Source: Pseudomonas songnenensis
GTDB lineage: Bacteria > Pseudomonadota > Gammaproteobacteria > Pseudomonadales > Pseudomonadaceae
Assembly (NCBI RefSeq): GCF_003696315.1
Contig: NZ_RFFN01000003.1
Location: forward strand, 434,001-498,000
Length of the DNA stretch: 64,000 bases
Reading direction: 5' to 3'
A model generated the notes under the pieces. The model saw nothing but the letters and a program-made list of their open reading frames with translations, did no database searches and was not told the origin of the DNA. Both the position numbers and the translations under genes were made by a program. Of this stretch, positions 30,112-38,544 are shown one piece after another (the first letter of the stretch is position 1; the number at the start of each line of letters is the position of its first letter).

Positions 30112-31533
30112 ATGCTCGACCTTCTAAACGACCTTATCTGGAGCAAGCTGCTGATCGTCATGCTGATCGGTCTCGGTCTGCTCTTCACGATTCGCTCCGG
30201 CTTCGTCCAGTTCCGCTATTTCGGCAACATGTTCACGATCTTCGGCCACGCCTTCGAGCGTCAGCCGGGACAGCTCTCTTCCTTCCAGGCCCTGATGCTC
30301 TCGGTCGCCGGCCGGGTCGGCGCCGGCAACATCGCCGGCGTCTCCGTGGCGATCATGCTCGGCGGCCCGGGCGCGATCTTCTGGATGTGGGTGGTGGCGC
30401 TGGTGGGCATGGCGACCAGCTACTTCGAGTGCTCGCTGGCACAGCTGTACAAGCGTCGCGAGCCCGACGGCACCTACCGCGGCGGCCCGGCGTTCTACAT
30501 CCAGCATGGCCTCGGCCAGCGCTGGCTGGGCATCGTGGTCTCGATCCTGCTGCTGATGACCTTCGGCTTCGGTTTCAACGCCGTACAGTCGTTCACCGTC
30601 GCCAGCTCGCTGCACGACACCTTCGGCGTACCGACCGTGGCCAGCGGCATCGCGCTGACCCTGGTCATCGCCGGCATCATCTTCGGCGGCATCCGCCGCA
30701 TCGCCAAGTGGGCCGACGTGCTGGTGCCGGTCATGGCGTTCTCCTACCTGGGCATGGCGCTGTTCGTCATCGGCAGTAATTTCAGCGCGATTCCGGAAAC
30801 CTTCGGCCTGATCTTCCGTAGCGCCTTCGGTCTGGAGCAGGCCTTCGCCGGCGGCATCGGCGCGGCGATCCTGATGGGCGTCAAGCGTGGCCTGTTCTCC
30901 AACGAGGCAGGCCTGGGCAGCGCGCCGAACGTCGCCGCGGTGGCCGAGGTCAAGCACCCGGTAGCGCAGGGCATCGTGCAGTCACTGTCGGTGTTCATCG
31001 ACACCATCATCCTGTGCAGCTGCACCGCATTGATCATCCTGCTCTCCGGCGTCTACGAGCCGGGCATGGACCAGGCTGGCGTGGTGCTGACCCAGACCGC
31101 CGTCGCGGCCGTAGTCGGCGAGTGGGGCCGGGTGTTCGTCAGCGTCGCGCTGCTGCTGTTCGTGTTCACCACGCTGATCTACAACTACTACCTGGGCGAG
31201 AACGCGCTGGGCTTCTTCACCGAGAAGCGCATGCCGGTGGTGATCTATCGCATCCTGGTGGTCATCCTCGTGCTCTGGGGTTCGGTACAGGATCTGGGCA
31301 CCGTGTTCGCCTTCGCCGACGTGACCATGGGCCTGCTGGCGATCGCCAACCTGATCGCCGTGACCCTGCTGTTCAAGGTCGGCCTGCGCCTGATGCGCGA
31401 CTATGATCGCCAGATCCGCGCCGGCATCGAGCAGCCCGTGCTCGATCCGAAAGACTTCGCCGACCTGGATCTCGATCCTGCCGTGTGGAAGGCCAACATG
31501 TCGGCCACGCCTGGCACCGCCGAGCACCGCTAA
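30112..31533 (+). CDS. Alanine/glycine:cation symporter (AGCS family)
   Basis: A 473-residue membrane protein with about 11 hydrophobic segments. The family signature is LSVAGRVGAGNIAGVSVAI followed by GPGAIFWMWVVALVGMATSY; GVKRGLFSNEAGLGSAPN is another AGCS block. It would import alanine, glycine or a similar amino acid with sodium. ATG 30112 fits the usual MLDLLNDLIWSK start, with AAGG 9 to 10 bases upstream; the frame opens 75 bases earlier without support. Confidence 0.9.
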   Translation: MLDLLNDLIWSKLLIVMLIGLGLLFTIRSGFVQFRYFGNMFTIFGHAFERQPGQLSSFQALMLSVAGRVGAGNIAGVSVAIMLGGPGAIFWMWVVALVGMATSYFECSLAQLYKRREPDGTYRGGPAFYIQHGLGQRWLGIVVSILLLMTFGFGFNAVQSFTVASSLHDTFGVPTVASGIALTLVIAGIIFGGIRRIAKWADVLVPVMAFSYLGMALFVIGSNFSAIPETFGLIFRSAFGLEQAFAGGIGAAILMGVKRGLFSNEAGLGSAPNVAAVAEVKHPVAQGIVQSLSVFIDTIILCSCTALIILLSGVYEPGMDQAGVVLTQTAVAAVVGEWGRVFVSVALLLFVFTTLIYNYYLGENALGFFTEKRMPVVIYRILVVILVLWGSVQDLGTVFAFADVTMGLLAIANLIAVTLLFKVGLRLMRDYDRQIRAGIEQPVLDPKDFADLDLDPAVWKANMSATPGTAEHR

Positions 31534-31552
31534 ACGCTCGCGACGCGACCGG

Positions 31553-31607
31553 CCAGCCCCTGTGCTGAATTCTGCACAAGGGCTGGCACCATCCGCCCCA
31601 TTTTTTT
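31553..31607 (+). terminator. Terminator-like hairpin after the AGCS gene
   Basis: CCAGCCCCTGTGC (31553-31565) pairs with GCACAAGGGCTGG (31574-31586), 12 of 13 positions, across an 8-base loop. A run of seven T (31601-31607) follows only after 14 bases, so termination may be weak. It lies between the symporter and asparaginase genes. Confidence 0.55.
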
Positions 31608-31641
31608 CTGATGGCCTGCGCCGACTGAGCGAGGTGTGCGC

Positions 31642-32625
31642 GTGAACGAATCAATCGACCGTCTGCTGGTGCTCTACACCGGCGGCACCATCGGCATGCA
31701 ACAGAGCGCCGCCGGGCTGATGCCGGCCTCCGGTTTCGAAACCCGTATGCGCGAACAGCAGGCCGGCGAGCCGGGGCCGCTGCCGAACTGGACGTTCCAG
31801 GAACTGCAGCCGCTGCTGGACAGCGCCGACATGCAGCCACGCCACTGGCTTGAGATGGCACGGACCATCCGCGAGGCAGCCACACAAGGCCGTTGCGACG
31901 CGGTCCTGCTGTTGCATGGCACCGACACCCTGGCTTACAGCGCCGCTGCCTTGTCCTTTCTGCTGCTCGATCTCGAAGTACCGGTGCTGCTGACTGGCGC
32001 CATGCTGCCGGCAGGCAGCGAGGGCAGCGATGCCTGGCCCAACCTGTTCGGCGCCATGCGCGCATTGCAGGCGGGCCGCGTTAAGGGCGTACGCCTGTTC
32101 TTCAACGGCGTGCTGCTGCACGGTGCGCGGGTCAGCAAACTGCGCAGCGACGCCTTCGATGCCTTTGCCGAAGCGCCGCGCAAGCGGTCAGCGGCAGTGG
32201 TCAGCGAACGCCCGCCCGTGCTGCTACCGCAGCAGCCGGCAGAGGTCGTGGTGCTGCCGCTGTATCCCGGCGTTGGCGCTGCCCAGGTTCGAGCACTGGT
32301 GGCCAGTGGCGCCCAGGCGCTGCTGCTGGAGTGCTATGGCAGCGGTACCGGCCCGGCCGGCGACGCCGACTTCGTCGAAGCGCTGCGCACGGCGCACGGA
32401 CAGGGCGTGGTGCTGGCGGCGATCAGCCAGTGCCCGGGCGGCCACGTCGACTTCGGTGTGTACGCCACCGGCAGCGGCCTGCGCGACGCCGGCCTGATCT
32501 CCGGCGGCGGCATGACCCGCGAGGCGGCGCTGGGCAAGCTGTTCGCCCTGCTCTGCGCCGGTCTCGATCAGCACCAGGTCGAGCACTGGTTCTGCCGCGA
32601 CCTGTGCGGCGAAATGGCCGACTGA
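31642..32625 (+). CDS. Asparaginase, cytoplasmic type
   Basis: A 327-residue asparaginase/glutaminase-fold enzyme. The first catalytic Thr lies in VLYTGGTIGMQ and the second in LLLHGTDTLAYSA; GAMLPAGSEGSDAWPNL and LLLECYGSGTGP complete the active site. No signal peptide is present, so it should act in the cytoplasm, like AnsA. GTG 31642 is chosen, with GAGG 7 bases upstream; a GTG two codons earlier is too close to it. It yields aspartate and ammonia and so feeds the AspA step. Confidence 0.9.
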   Translation: MNESIDRLLVLYTGGTIGMQQSAAGLMPASGFETRMREQQAGEPGPLPNWTFQELQPLLDSADMQPRHWLEMARTIREAATQGRCDAVLLLHGTDTLAYSAAALSFLLLDLEVPVLLTGAMLPAGSEGSDAWPNLFGAMRALQAGRVKGVRLFFNGVLLHGARVSKLRSDAFDAFAEAPRKRSAAVVSERPPVLLPQQPAEVVVLPLYPGVGAAQVRALVASGAQALLLECYGSGTGPAGDADFVEALRTAHGQGVVLAAISQCPGGHVDFGVYATGSGLRDAGLISGGGMTREAALGKLFALLCAGLDQHQVEHWFCRDLCGEMAD

Positions 32626-32752
32626 CAACCACCGCCACCGCAGAATGCGCGCTGTCCCGCAGCGCGGGTGCTGTCGGGTAGCGGGAGTGGCCCGGCACCG
32701 CTAACCTTGCTCGCGCCAACAACAAATAAAAAAGCGTCAAGGAGCCGATGCC

Positions 32753-33562
32753 ATGGCCAGATCCCGAACTGCCGGGGCGCTGTTCGCCCTGCTCATCAGC
32801 GCTGCGTTCACCGCCCAGGCCGAACTGCCCGCCAATTACGCAATCACCCTGCAGACCGACACATTTCCGCCCTTCAACATGGGTCCCAACAGCAAGAGCT
32901 TCGCCCGTGGCGACGACGTGCAGGGCATCGATGCCGATACGGTGCGCGACATCTTTCGCCGTGCCGGCATCGCCTACAACCTGACCCTGCGCGGCCCATG
33001 GAACCGGCTCTACGAGCAGACCCGCCAGCAGTCCGCCCACGGCCTGTTCTCGGTGGCGCGGACGCCGCAGAATGCCGGGCTGTTCAAGTGGGTCGGCCCG
33101 CTGGCCCACCATGACAGCGTGCTGCTGGCGCCGGCCGGCAAGGGCCTGAAGTTCGACAGCCTGGCACAGGCCCAGGGCTACCAGATCGGCGGCCACGCCA
33201 ATGGCAGCGTCAGCCTGTACCTGGAAAGCCAGGGCATCACCACCAGCAACAGCCTCAACGACGCGGAGAACCTGCGCAAACTGCTGACCGGGCGCATCGA
33301 CCTTTGGGCGGTGGCCGATCCGGTATGGCGCTATTACGCCCAGCAGCAGGGCGTGGATGAAAGCCAGTTGCAGGTGGTGCTGAGCTATCGCAGCGAGCCC
33401 ATGTACCTGGCGCTCAGTCCCGACACCCCGGAGGAGGTCGTCAGCCGCCTGCAGAACGCTCTCGACGAAGTGATTGCCGAGGGCTACGCCGGTTGCAGCA
33501 AGACACCGGATCTGTGTTACCTGATCCAGAACCGCAGCAAGACCCTCGCCGGCAGCCGCTGA
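32753..33562 (+). CDS. Periplasmic amino-acid-type binding protein (SBP_bac_3)
   Basis: A 269-residue protein with a signal peptide ending AAFTAQA-E. The body follows the family 3 solute-binding pattern: TLQTDTFPPFNM, GIDADTVRDIFRRAG, FSVARTPQNAGLFKWVGP. No permease or ATPase is beside it, so it may be an orphan receptor or serve a distant transporter. AAGGAG lies 8 bases before the ATG. Confidence 0.87.
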   Translation: MARSRTAGALFALLISAAFTAQAELPANYAITLQTDTFPPFNMGPNSKSFARGDDVQGIDADTVRDIFRRAGIAYNLTLRGPWNRLYEQTRQQSAHGLFSVARTPQNAGLFKWVGPLAHHDSVLLAPAGKGLKFDSLAQAQGYQIGGHANGSVSLYLESQGITTSNSLNDAENLRKLLTGRIDLWAVADPVWRYYAQQQGVDESQLQVVLSYRSEPMYLALSPDTPEEVVSRLQNALDEVIAEGYAGCSKTPDLCYLIQNRSKTLAGSR

Positions 33563-33579
33563 CGCCTGGCGACTGCGTC

Positions 33580-34278
33580 TCAGCTCTGCTGGTAGCGCGG
33601 CCGCGGCGTGGCCATCGGCAACGGACCGTCGCCGATCACGCGCCATTCGCCGCGCTCGGCATCGTAGGCGCGGATCGCGCTGGTTTCGATGTCGTACAGC
33701 CAGCCGTGGATGAACAGCTGACCGCTGGCCAGCCGCGCCGCCACCGACGGATGAGTGCGCAGATGATCGAGCTGCGCCACCACGTTCTCCTCGGTGAGGA
33801 TGCCCAGGGTGTTGTGGTCGGCACAGCCACAGTTCTGCTCGACGACGATCTTCGCCACCTCGGCATGGCGCAGCCAGGCCTTCACCGTTGGCATGCGCTT
33901 CAGCTCGGCGGGGTTGAGCACAGCCTTCATCGCGCCGCAATCGGAATGGCCACAGACGATGATGTGCTGCACGCCGAGGGCCATCACCGCGAACTCGATG
34001 GCCGTCGAAACACCGCCGTTCATCTGTCCATAGGGCGGCACCACGTTGCCGACGTTGCGCGTGACGAACAGGTCGCCAGGCGAACTCTGGGTGATCAGCT
34101 CGGGGATGATTCGTGAATCGGCGCAGGTAATGAACATGGCCCGGGGCGTCTGTTCGTGGGCGAGCTTCTTGAACAGCTCGCGCTGCTCGGGGTAGACCTC
34201 TTCACGAAAACGCCGGACTCCGGAGACGATCTGCTCAAGGGCCTCCTGAGCGGTTTCGCTCCTCCTTTCGTCACTCAT
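33580..34278 (-). CDS. Beta-class carbonic anhydrase
   Basis: A 232-residue enzyme interconverting CO2 and bicarbonate. Zinc ligands are Cys in FITCADSRI and His/Cys in VCGHSDCGAMKAV; NVGNVVPPYG and AIEFAVMALGVQHI are also typical. AAGGAG lies 11 bases before the ATG. It is last in a leftward run sbtA-sbtB-glutaminase-carbonic anhydrase that lies next to pyruvate carboxylase, an enzyme that consumes bicarbonate. Confidence 0.94.
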   Translation of the reverse strand: MSDERRSETAQEALEQIVSGVRRFREEVYPEQRELFKKLAHEQTPRAMFITCADSRIIPELITQSSPGDLFVTRNVGNVVPPYGQMNGGVSTAIEFAVMALGVQHIIVCGHSDCGAMKAVLNPAELKRMPTVKAWLRHAEVAKIVVEQNCGCADHNTLGILTEENVVAQLDHLRTHPSVAARLASGQLFIHGWLYDIETSAIRAYDAERGEWRVIGDGPLPMATPRPRYQQS

Positions 34279-34317
34279 TGCTCGGTTCTCTCCTTAGGGT
34301 TAACGGGTTGCGCTGCA

Positions 34318-35226
34318 TCAGAACACCGACCAGCCGATGCGCTGCGACAGCGCCTCGAGCGCGGCCATGCCGATCAGCGAATTGCCCGCGGCGTTCAGCT
34401 CGGGCGACCACACGCAAACGGTGAAGCGCCCCGGCACCACCGCAACGATGCCGCCACCGACGCCGCTCTTGCCGGGCAGGCCGACGCGGTAGGCAAAGTT
34501 GCCGGCCTCGTCGTACAGGCCGCTGGTAGCCATGATGGCGTTGACCTGCTTGGCCTGACGCGGCGTCAGGATCACCTCGCCGCTCTGCGGACAGCTGCCT
34601 TCGCGGGCGAGGAAGGCGAACGCACGGGCCAGATCGATGCAGTTCATGCGCAGCGCACAATGATGAAAATAGCTGCGCAGCACCGCCTCCACATCGTTGT
34701 GGAAGTTGCCGAAGGCCTGCATCAGGTAAGCCATGGCGGCGTTGCGCGCACGGTGCTGGTACTCGGACTCGGCAACGCGCGTGTCCGAAACGATCTGCCG
34801 GTTGCCGGACAGATGCCGGACGAAGTCGCGCATCGACAACTCTGGGGTGGCGAAGCGCGACTGGTTGACGTCGCAGATCACCAGCGCACCGGCGTTGATG
34901 AACGGATTGCGCGGCCGGCCGCGCTCGAACTCGAGCTGCACCAGCGAATTGAACGGCTGTCCGGAGGGTTCGTGGCCGAGGCGTTCCCACAGTGACTCAC
35001 CGCGGTGTCCGATGGCCTGCACCAGGCTGAACACCTTGGAAATGCTCTGGATCGAGAACGGCGTTTGCGCGTCGCCGGCCTCGAACACCTCGCCATCGGC
35101 ACTGCACACGGCGATGCCGAGCTGATCGGCCGGAACGTCCGCCAGTGCCGGAATATAACTGGCCACGCGCCCCTGCCCGAGCAGCGGGCGCACCTCGTCG
35201 AGAATCTCCTGCAGCAGGGCTTGCAT
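34318..35226 (-). CDS. Glutaminase (serine-dependent, GlsA/GlsB family)
   Basis: A 302-residue enzyme that hydrolyses glutamine to glutamate and ammonia. The Ser-x-x-Lys pair is in [15 protein letters not shown], with [25 protein letters not shown] and [14 protein letters not shown]. Start ATG 35224-35226 has GGAG 6 bases upstream and gives the standard length; the frame runs on upstream over the gap to sbtB without a good site. Confidence 0.93.
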   Translation of the reverse strand: MQALLQEILDEVRPLLGQGRVASYIPALADVPADQLGIAVCSADGEVFEAGDAQTPFSIQSISKVFSLVQAIGHRGESLWERLGHEPSGQPFNSLVQLEFERGRPRNPFINAGALVICDVNQSRFATPELSMRDFVRHLSGNRQIVSDTRVAESEYQHRARNAAMAYLMQAFGNFHNDVEAVLRSYFHHCALRMNCIDLARAFAFLAREGSCPQSGEVILTPRQAKQVNAIMATSGLYDEAGNFAYRVGLPGKSGVGGGIVAVVPGRFTVCVWSPELNAAGNSLIGMAALEALSQRIGWSVF

Positions 35227-35290
35227 CGGCAGCTCCATCGGTCCTGGGTCGAAGGTGGACGTCCGCCGGTCGAGGGGCATCACAGACGAT

Positions 35291-35593
35291 TCAGAACTTC
35301 TCGGGCCGCAATACGGCAACCTCGGCGAGGTAGCAGACCATGGCGAAATGTTCGTAGTAGCGGGCCTGCAGATGTTCGGCGATGCGCTCGGCAACCTCGC
35401 GGCTGCAGATCACCTCCACGCGGATATTGCCGTCGGTGTCCCAGCCCGCACTGCGCACGCCGCGGCTGCCGCTACCGCGGGCGTCCGATAGCGTCCAGCC
35501 GGGCGCGCCAAGGGTTTTCAGGTCGGCGACCAGTTTGTGTTCCAGCGCCGCTTCGCAGATCACGGTCAGCAGCGTTCGGTTGTGCGCGTTCAT
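35291..35593 (-). CDS. sbtB: SbtB-like PII-type regulator of the bicarbonate transporter
   Basis: A 100-residue protein with the ferredoxin-like PII layout: a central loop [17 protein letters not shown] and the C-terminal [19 protein letters not shown]. Its ATG lies 1 bp after the stop of the SbtA-like gene, so the two are tightly coupled. In cyanobacteria SbtB binds adenyl nucleotides and blocks SbtA; a similar role here is inference. The C-terminal CGPxGC redox motif of some SbtB proteins is absent. Confidence 0.85.
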   Translation of the reverse strand: MNAHNRTLLTVICEAALEHKLVADLKTLGAPGWTLSDARGSGSRGVRSAGWDTDGNIRVEVICSREVAERIAEHLQARYYEHFAMVCYLAEVAVLRPEKF

Positions 35594-35594
35594 C

Positions 35595-36536
35595 TCAGAA
35601 CCCCCAGGCGATCAGCCGCTCGGCCAGGGCCAGGTAGAGCGGTATGCCGATCAGGATGTTGAACGGAAAGGTGATGCCCAGCGAAGCAGTCAGCGACAGT
35701 GACGGATTGGCTTCCGGTACCGCCAGACGCATCGCCGCCGGCACCGCGATGTAGGACGCACTCGCCGCCAGGGTGGCGAGCATCGCCGTACCGCCCAGCG
35801 ACAGGCCCATGAAGCGCGCCAGCATGGCGCCGATCAGCGCGCCGATCAGCGGCATGATCAGGGCGAAGGCGGCGAGCTTGATGCCGTAACGCTTGAGCGA
35901 GCCCAGCTGACCGGAGGCGATCAGGCCCATCTCCAGCAGGAAGAACGCCAGCACCGGTTTGAACATGCTGGTGTACAGGGGTTCGAGCGGCTTGATCGCC
36001 TCCTTGCCGGCAATCGCGCCGATCAGCAGGCCGCCAAGCAGCAGCATGATGCTCTTGCCGAGGAAGATTTCGCGGCCCAGCTCCTTCCAGTCGGTGTCGC
36101 GCGAGACGCCCTTGGCCAGCAGGATGCCGACCAGAATCGCCGGGATTTCCAGAATCGCCACGAACAGCGGCATGTAGCTCTCGAAGAAGATCTCCCGCGC
36201 GGCCAGGTAAGCCACCACCACCGCGAAGGTACCGGCGCTCACCGAACCATAGTGCGCCGCTACCGCCGCTGCGTTGACCCGGTCGAAGCGCAGGCCGCGC
36301 AGCAGGACGAAGGCCAGGATCGGCAACAGCACACCCAGCGCCAGCACCAGCATCGACTGGCCGAGCAACGCGGCACTGGCCTGTTCGGCCAGTTCCACCC
36401 CGCCGTGCAGACCGATGGCCAGCAACAGCACGATGGACAGCGTCTCGTAGAGTGCCGGGGGCAGTTTCAACTCGCTCTTCACCAGCCCGGCGAACAGGCC
36501 GAAGACGAAGAACAGCACTACGGGGTCGATACCCAT
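35595..36536 (-). CDS. sbtA: SbtA-type sodium-dependent bicarbonate transporter
   Basis: A 313-residue membrane protein with about ten spans. Family blocks include PPALYETLSIVLLLAIGLHG, AAHYGSVSAGTFAVV, LEIPAILVGILLAKG and AASASYIAVPAAMRLAVPEA. The SbtA fold imports bicarbonate with sodium in cyanobacteria; proteobacterial relatives are less studied. GGAG lies 7 bases before the ATG. The partner SbtB follows, and carbonic anhydrase and pyruvate carboxylase are neighbours. Confidence 0.9.
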   Translation of the reverse strand: MGIDPVVLFFVFGLFAGLVKSELKLPPALYETLSIVLLLAIGLHGGVELAEQASAALLGQSMLVLALGVLLPILAFVLLRGLRFDRVNAAAVAAHYGSVSAGTFAVVVAYLAAREIFFESYMPLFVAILEIPAILVGILLAKGVSRDTDWKELGREIFLGKSIMLLLGGLLIGAIAGKEAIKPLEPLYTSMFKPVLAFFLLEMGLIASGQLGSLKRYGIKLAAFALIMPLIGALIGAMLARFMGLSLGGTAMLATLAASASYIAVPAAMRLAVPEANPSLSLTASLGITFPFNILIGIPLYLALAERLIAWGF

Positions 36537-36589
36537 CTACATTCTCCACAGCTCGGAAATTGAACCGCTCCCTGGTAGACATTGGCTCG

Positions 36590-36614
36590 AAAAAAAGGAG
36601 CCACCCGGGCTCCC
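36590..36614 (-). terminator. Terminator after pycB
   Basis: On the minus strand GGAGCC-CGGGT-GGCTCC (36613 to 36597) is followed by a run of seven T (36596 to 36590). It lies about 110 bases after the pycB stop and ahead of sbtA, so it splits pycAB from sbtAB. The gap 36537-36725 holds nothing else clear. Confidence 0.8.
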
Positions 36615-36725
36615 AAAGGGGACCTGCTGCCAGCGCCTTGCGTTTCGCCGCCCGCGGCACAGTGCCGGCAAGCGGATCGAAACGACGCTGGCGTGGCGCG
36701 ATCGACTCGCCACGCCACCCTTCAC

Positions 36726-38534
36726 TCAGCCCTCGATCTCTATCAAGACTTCTCCCGGGTTCACCCGGTCACCTTTGGCGACGTGAATTGCCTTCACGGT
36801 GCCGGCAATCGGCGCCTGGATTTCGGTTTCCATCTTCATCGCCTCGCTGACCAGTACCGTCTGGCCGGCCTTAACCGCATCGCCTACGGCAACCAGCACG
36901 TCGACCACGTTGCCCGGCATGGTGGTACTCACATCACCGGGCGCACTGGCCTGCTTGCGCTGACTGCCGCCGGCACCGACGAAGGCGTTGAGCGGCTCGA
37001 ACACCACCTCTTCCGGCATGCCGTCGATGGACAGGTAGAAGTGTCGCTTGCCCTCGCCCTTGACGCCGACGCCAGTGATGTCGACCCGATAGGTTTCACC
37101 GTGGACATCGATGACGAACTCGGTGGGCACGCCACCCTGCGCCGGCGCCGCGGCGGTGCCCGGAATCGGCAGCAGCACCTCCGGTTGCAGCGTACCGGCT
37201 TCGCGCTCCTCGAGGAACTTGCGCCCGATATCGGGAAACATCGCGTAGGTCAGTACGTCTTCTTCACTCTTGGCCAGCGCGCCGACTTCCTTGCGCAGCT
37301 TGTCCAGCTCGGGCGCGATCAGATCAGCCGGACGGCATTCGATCACTTCCTCACTGCCGATGGCCTGGAAGCGCAGGTGCTCGCAGACCGGCGCCGGCGC
37401 CTTGCCGTAACGGCCCTGCAGGTAGTACTTCACCTCGGTGGTGATGGTCTTGTAGCGCTCGCCGGCGAGCACGTTGAAGAACGCCTGGGTGCCGACGATC
37501 TGCGAAGTCGGCGTGACCAGCGGCGGGTAGCCAAGGTCCTTGCGCACCTTGGGGATCTCCGCCAGCACTTCATCCATGCGGTGCAGTGCGCCCTGCTCCT
37601 TGAGCTGGTTGGCCAGGTTGGAAATCATCCCGCCGGGCACCTGGTTGACCTGCACGCGGGTGTCGACGCCGGTGAATTCGCTTTCGAACTGGTGGTACTT
37701 CTTGCGCACGGCATAGAAGTACAGGCCGATCTCCTGCAGCAGTTCCAGATCGAGGCCGGTGTCGTAGGGCGTACCTCGTAGCGCGGCGACCATCGACTCG
37801 GTGCCCGGATGGCTGGTGCCCCAGGCCATGGAAGAAATGGCGGTGTCGATGTGGTCGGCACCATTCTCGATGGCCTTGAGCTGGCACATGCTGGCCACAC
37901 CAGCGGTGTCGTGGGAATGGATGAACACCGGCAGGTCGATCTCGGCCTTCAGCGCGCGGACCAGATCGCCAGTGGCGAACGGGGTCAGCAGGCCAGCCAT
38001 GTCCTTGATCGCGATGGAGTCGACGCCCATGTCGCGCATGGCCCGCGCCTGTTCGACGAACAGCTCGACGGTGTGCACCGGGCTGGTGGTGTAGGCGATG
38101 GTGCCCTGGGCGTGCTTGCCGGTCTTCTTCACCGCGCGGATCGCGGTTTCCAGGTTACGCACGTCGTTCATCGCATCGAAGATGCGGAACACGTCGATGC
38201 CGTTGGCCGCCGCGCGGGCACAGAACGCTTCGACCACATCGTCGCTGTAGTGACGGTAGCCGAGCAGGTTCTGCCCGCGCAGCAGCATCTGCAGGCGGGT
38301 ATTGGGCAGTGCGGCCTTGAGCTGACGCAGACGCTCCCAGGGGTCTTCCTTGAGAAAGCGCACGCAGGCATCGAAGGTGGCGCCGCCCCAGACTTCCAGC
38401 GACCAGTAGCCGACGCGGTCGAGCTTGTCGCAGATCGGCAGCATGTCCTCGGTGCGCATGCGGGTGGCCAGCAGGGACTGGTGGGCGTCACGCAGGATGG
38501 TGTCGGTGACGGTGATTTTTTTCTGGGCAGTCAT
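36726..38534 (-). CDS. pycB: Pyruvate carboxylase subunit B (carboxyltransferase plus biotin carrier)
   Basis: A 602-residue subunit. The carboxyltransferase barrel starts VTDTILRDAHQSLLATRM and holds the metal/substrate segments IKDMAGLLTPF and HSHDTAGVA; a linker near 480-525 leads to a biotinyl domain with Lys567 in SEAMKMETEI. It moves CO2 from biotin to pyruvate, making oxaloacetate. The same architecture occurs in oxaloacetate decarboxylase alpha (oadA), but the adjacent biotin carboxylase and absence of oadB/oadG point to pyruvate carboxylase. AGGA lies 8 to 9 bases before ATG 38532-38534. Confidence 0.94.
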   Translation of the reverse strand: MTAQKKITVTDTILRDAHQSLLATRMRTEDMLPICDKLDRVGYWSLEVWGGATFDACVRFLKEDPWERLRQLKAALPNTRLQMLLRGQNLLGYRHYSDDVVEAFCARAAANGIDVFRIFDAMNDVRNLETAIRAVKKTGKHAQGTIAYTTSPVHTVELFVEQARAMRDMGVDSIAIKDMAGLLTPFATGDLVRALKAEIDLPVFIHSHDTAGVASMCQLKAIENGADHIDTAISSMAWGTSHPGTESMVAALRGTPYDTGLDLELLQEIGLYFYAVRKKYHQFESEFTGVDTRVQVNQVPGGMISNLANQLKEQGALHRMDEVLAEIPKVRKDLGYPPLVTPTSQIVGTQAFFNVLAGERYKTITTEVKYYLQGRYGKAPAPVCEHLRFQAIGSEEVIECRPADLIAPELDKLRKEVGALAKSEEDVLTYAMFPDIGRKFLEEREAGTLQPEVLLPIPGTAAAPAQGGVPTEFVIDVHGETYRVDITGVGVKGEGKRHFYLSIDGMPEEVVFEPLNAFVGAGGSQRKQASAPGDVSTTMPGNVVDVLVAVGDAVKAGQTVLVSEAMKMETEIQAPIAGTVKAIHVAKGDRVNPGEVLIEIEG

Positions 38535-38544
38535 GGTGCGTTCC

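Noticed and set aside
36726-38534. Naming the biotin-dependent subunit oadA (oxaloacetate decarboxylase alpha)
   Set aside because: A biotin carboxylase gene lies 10 bp upstream and no oadB/oadG membrane genes are present, so pyruvate carboxylase fits better.
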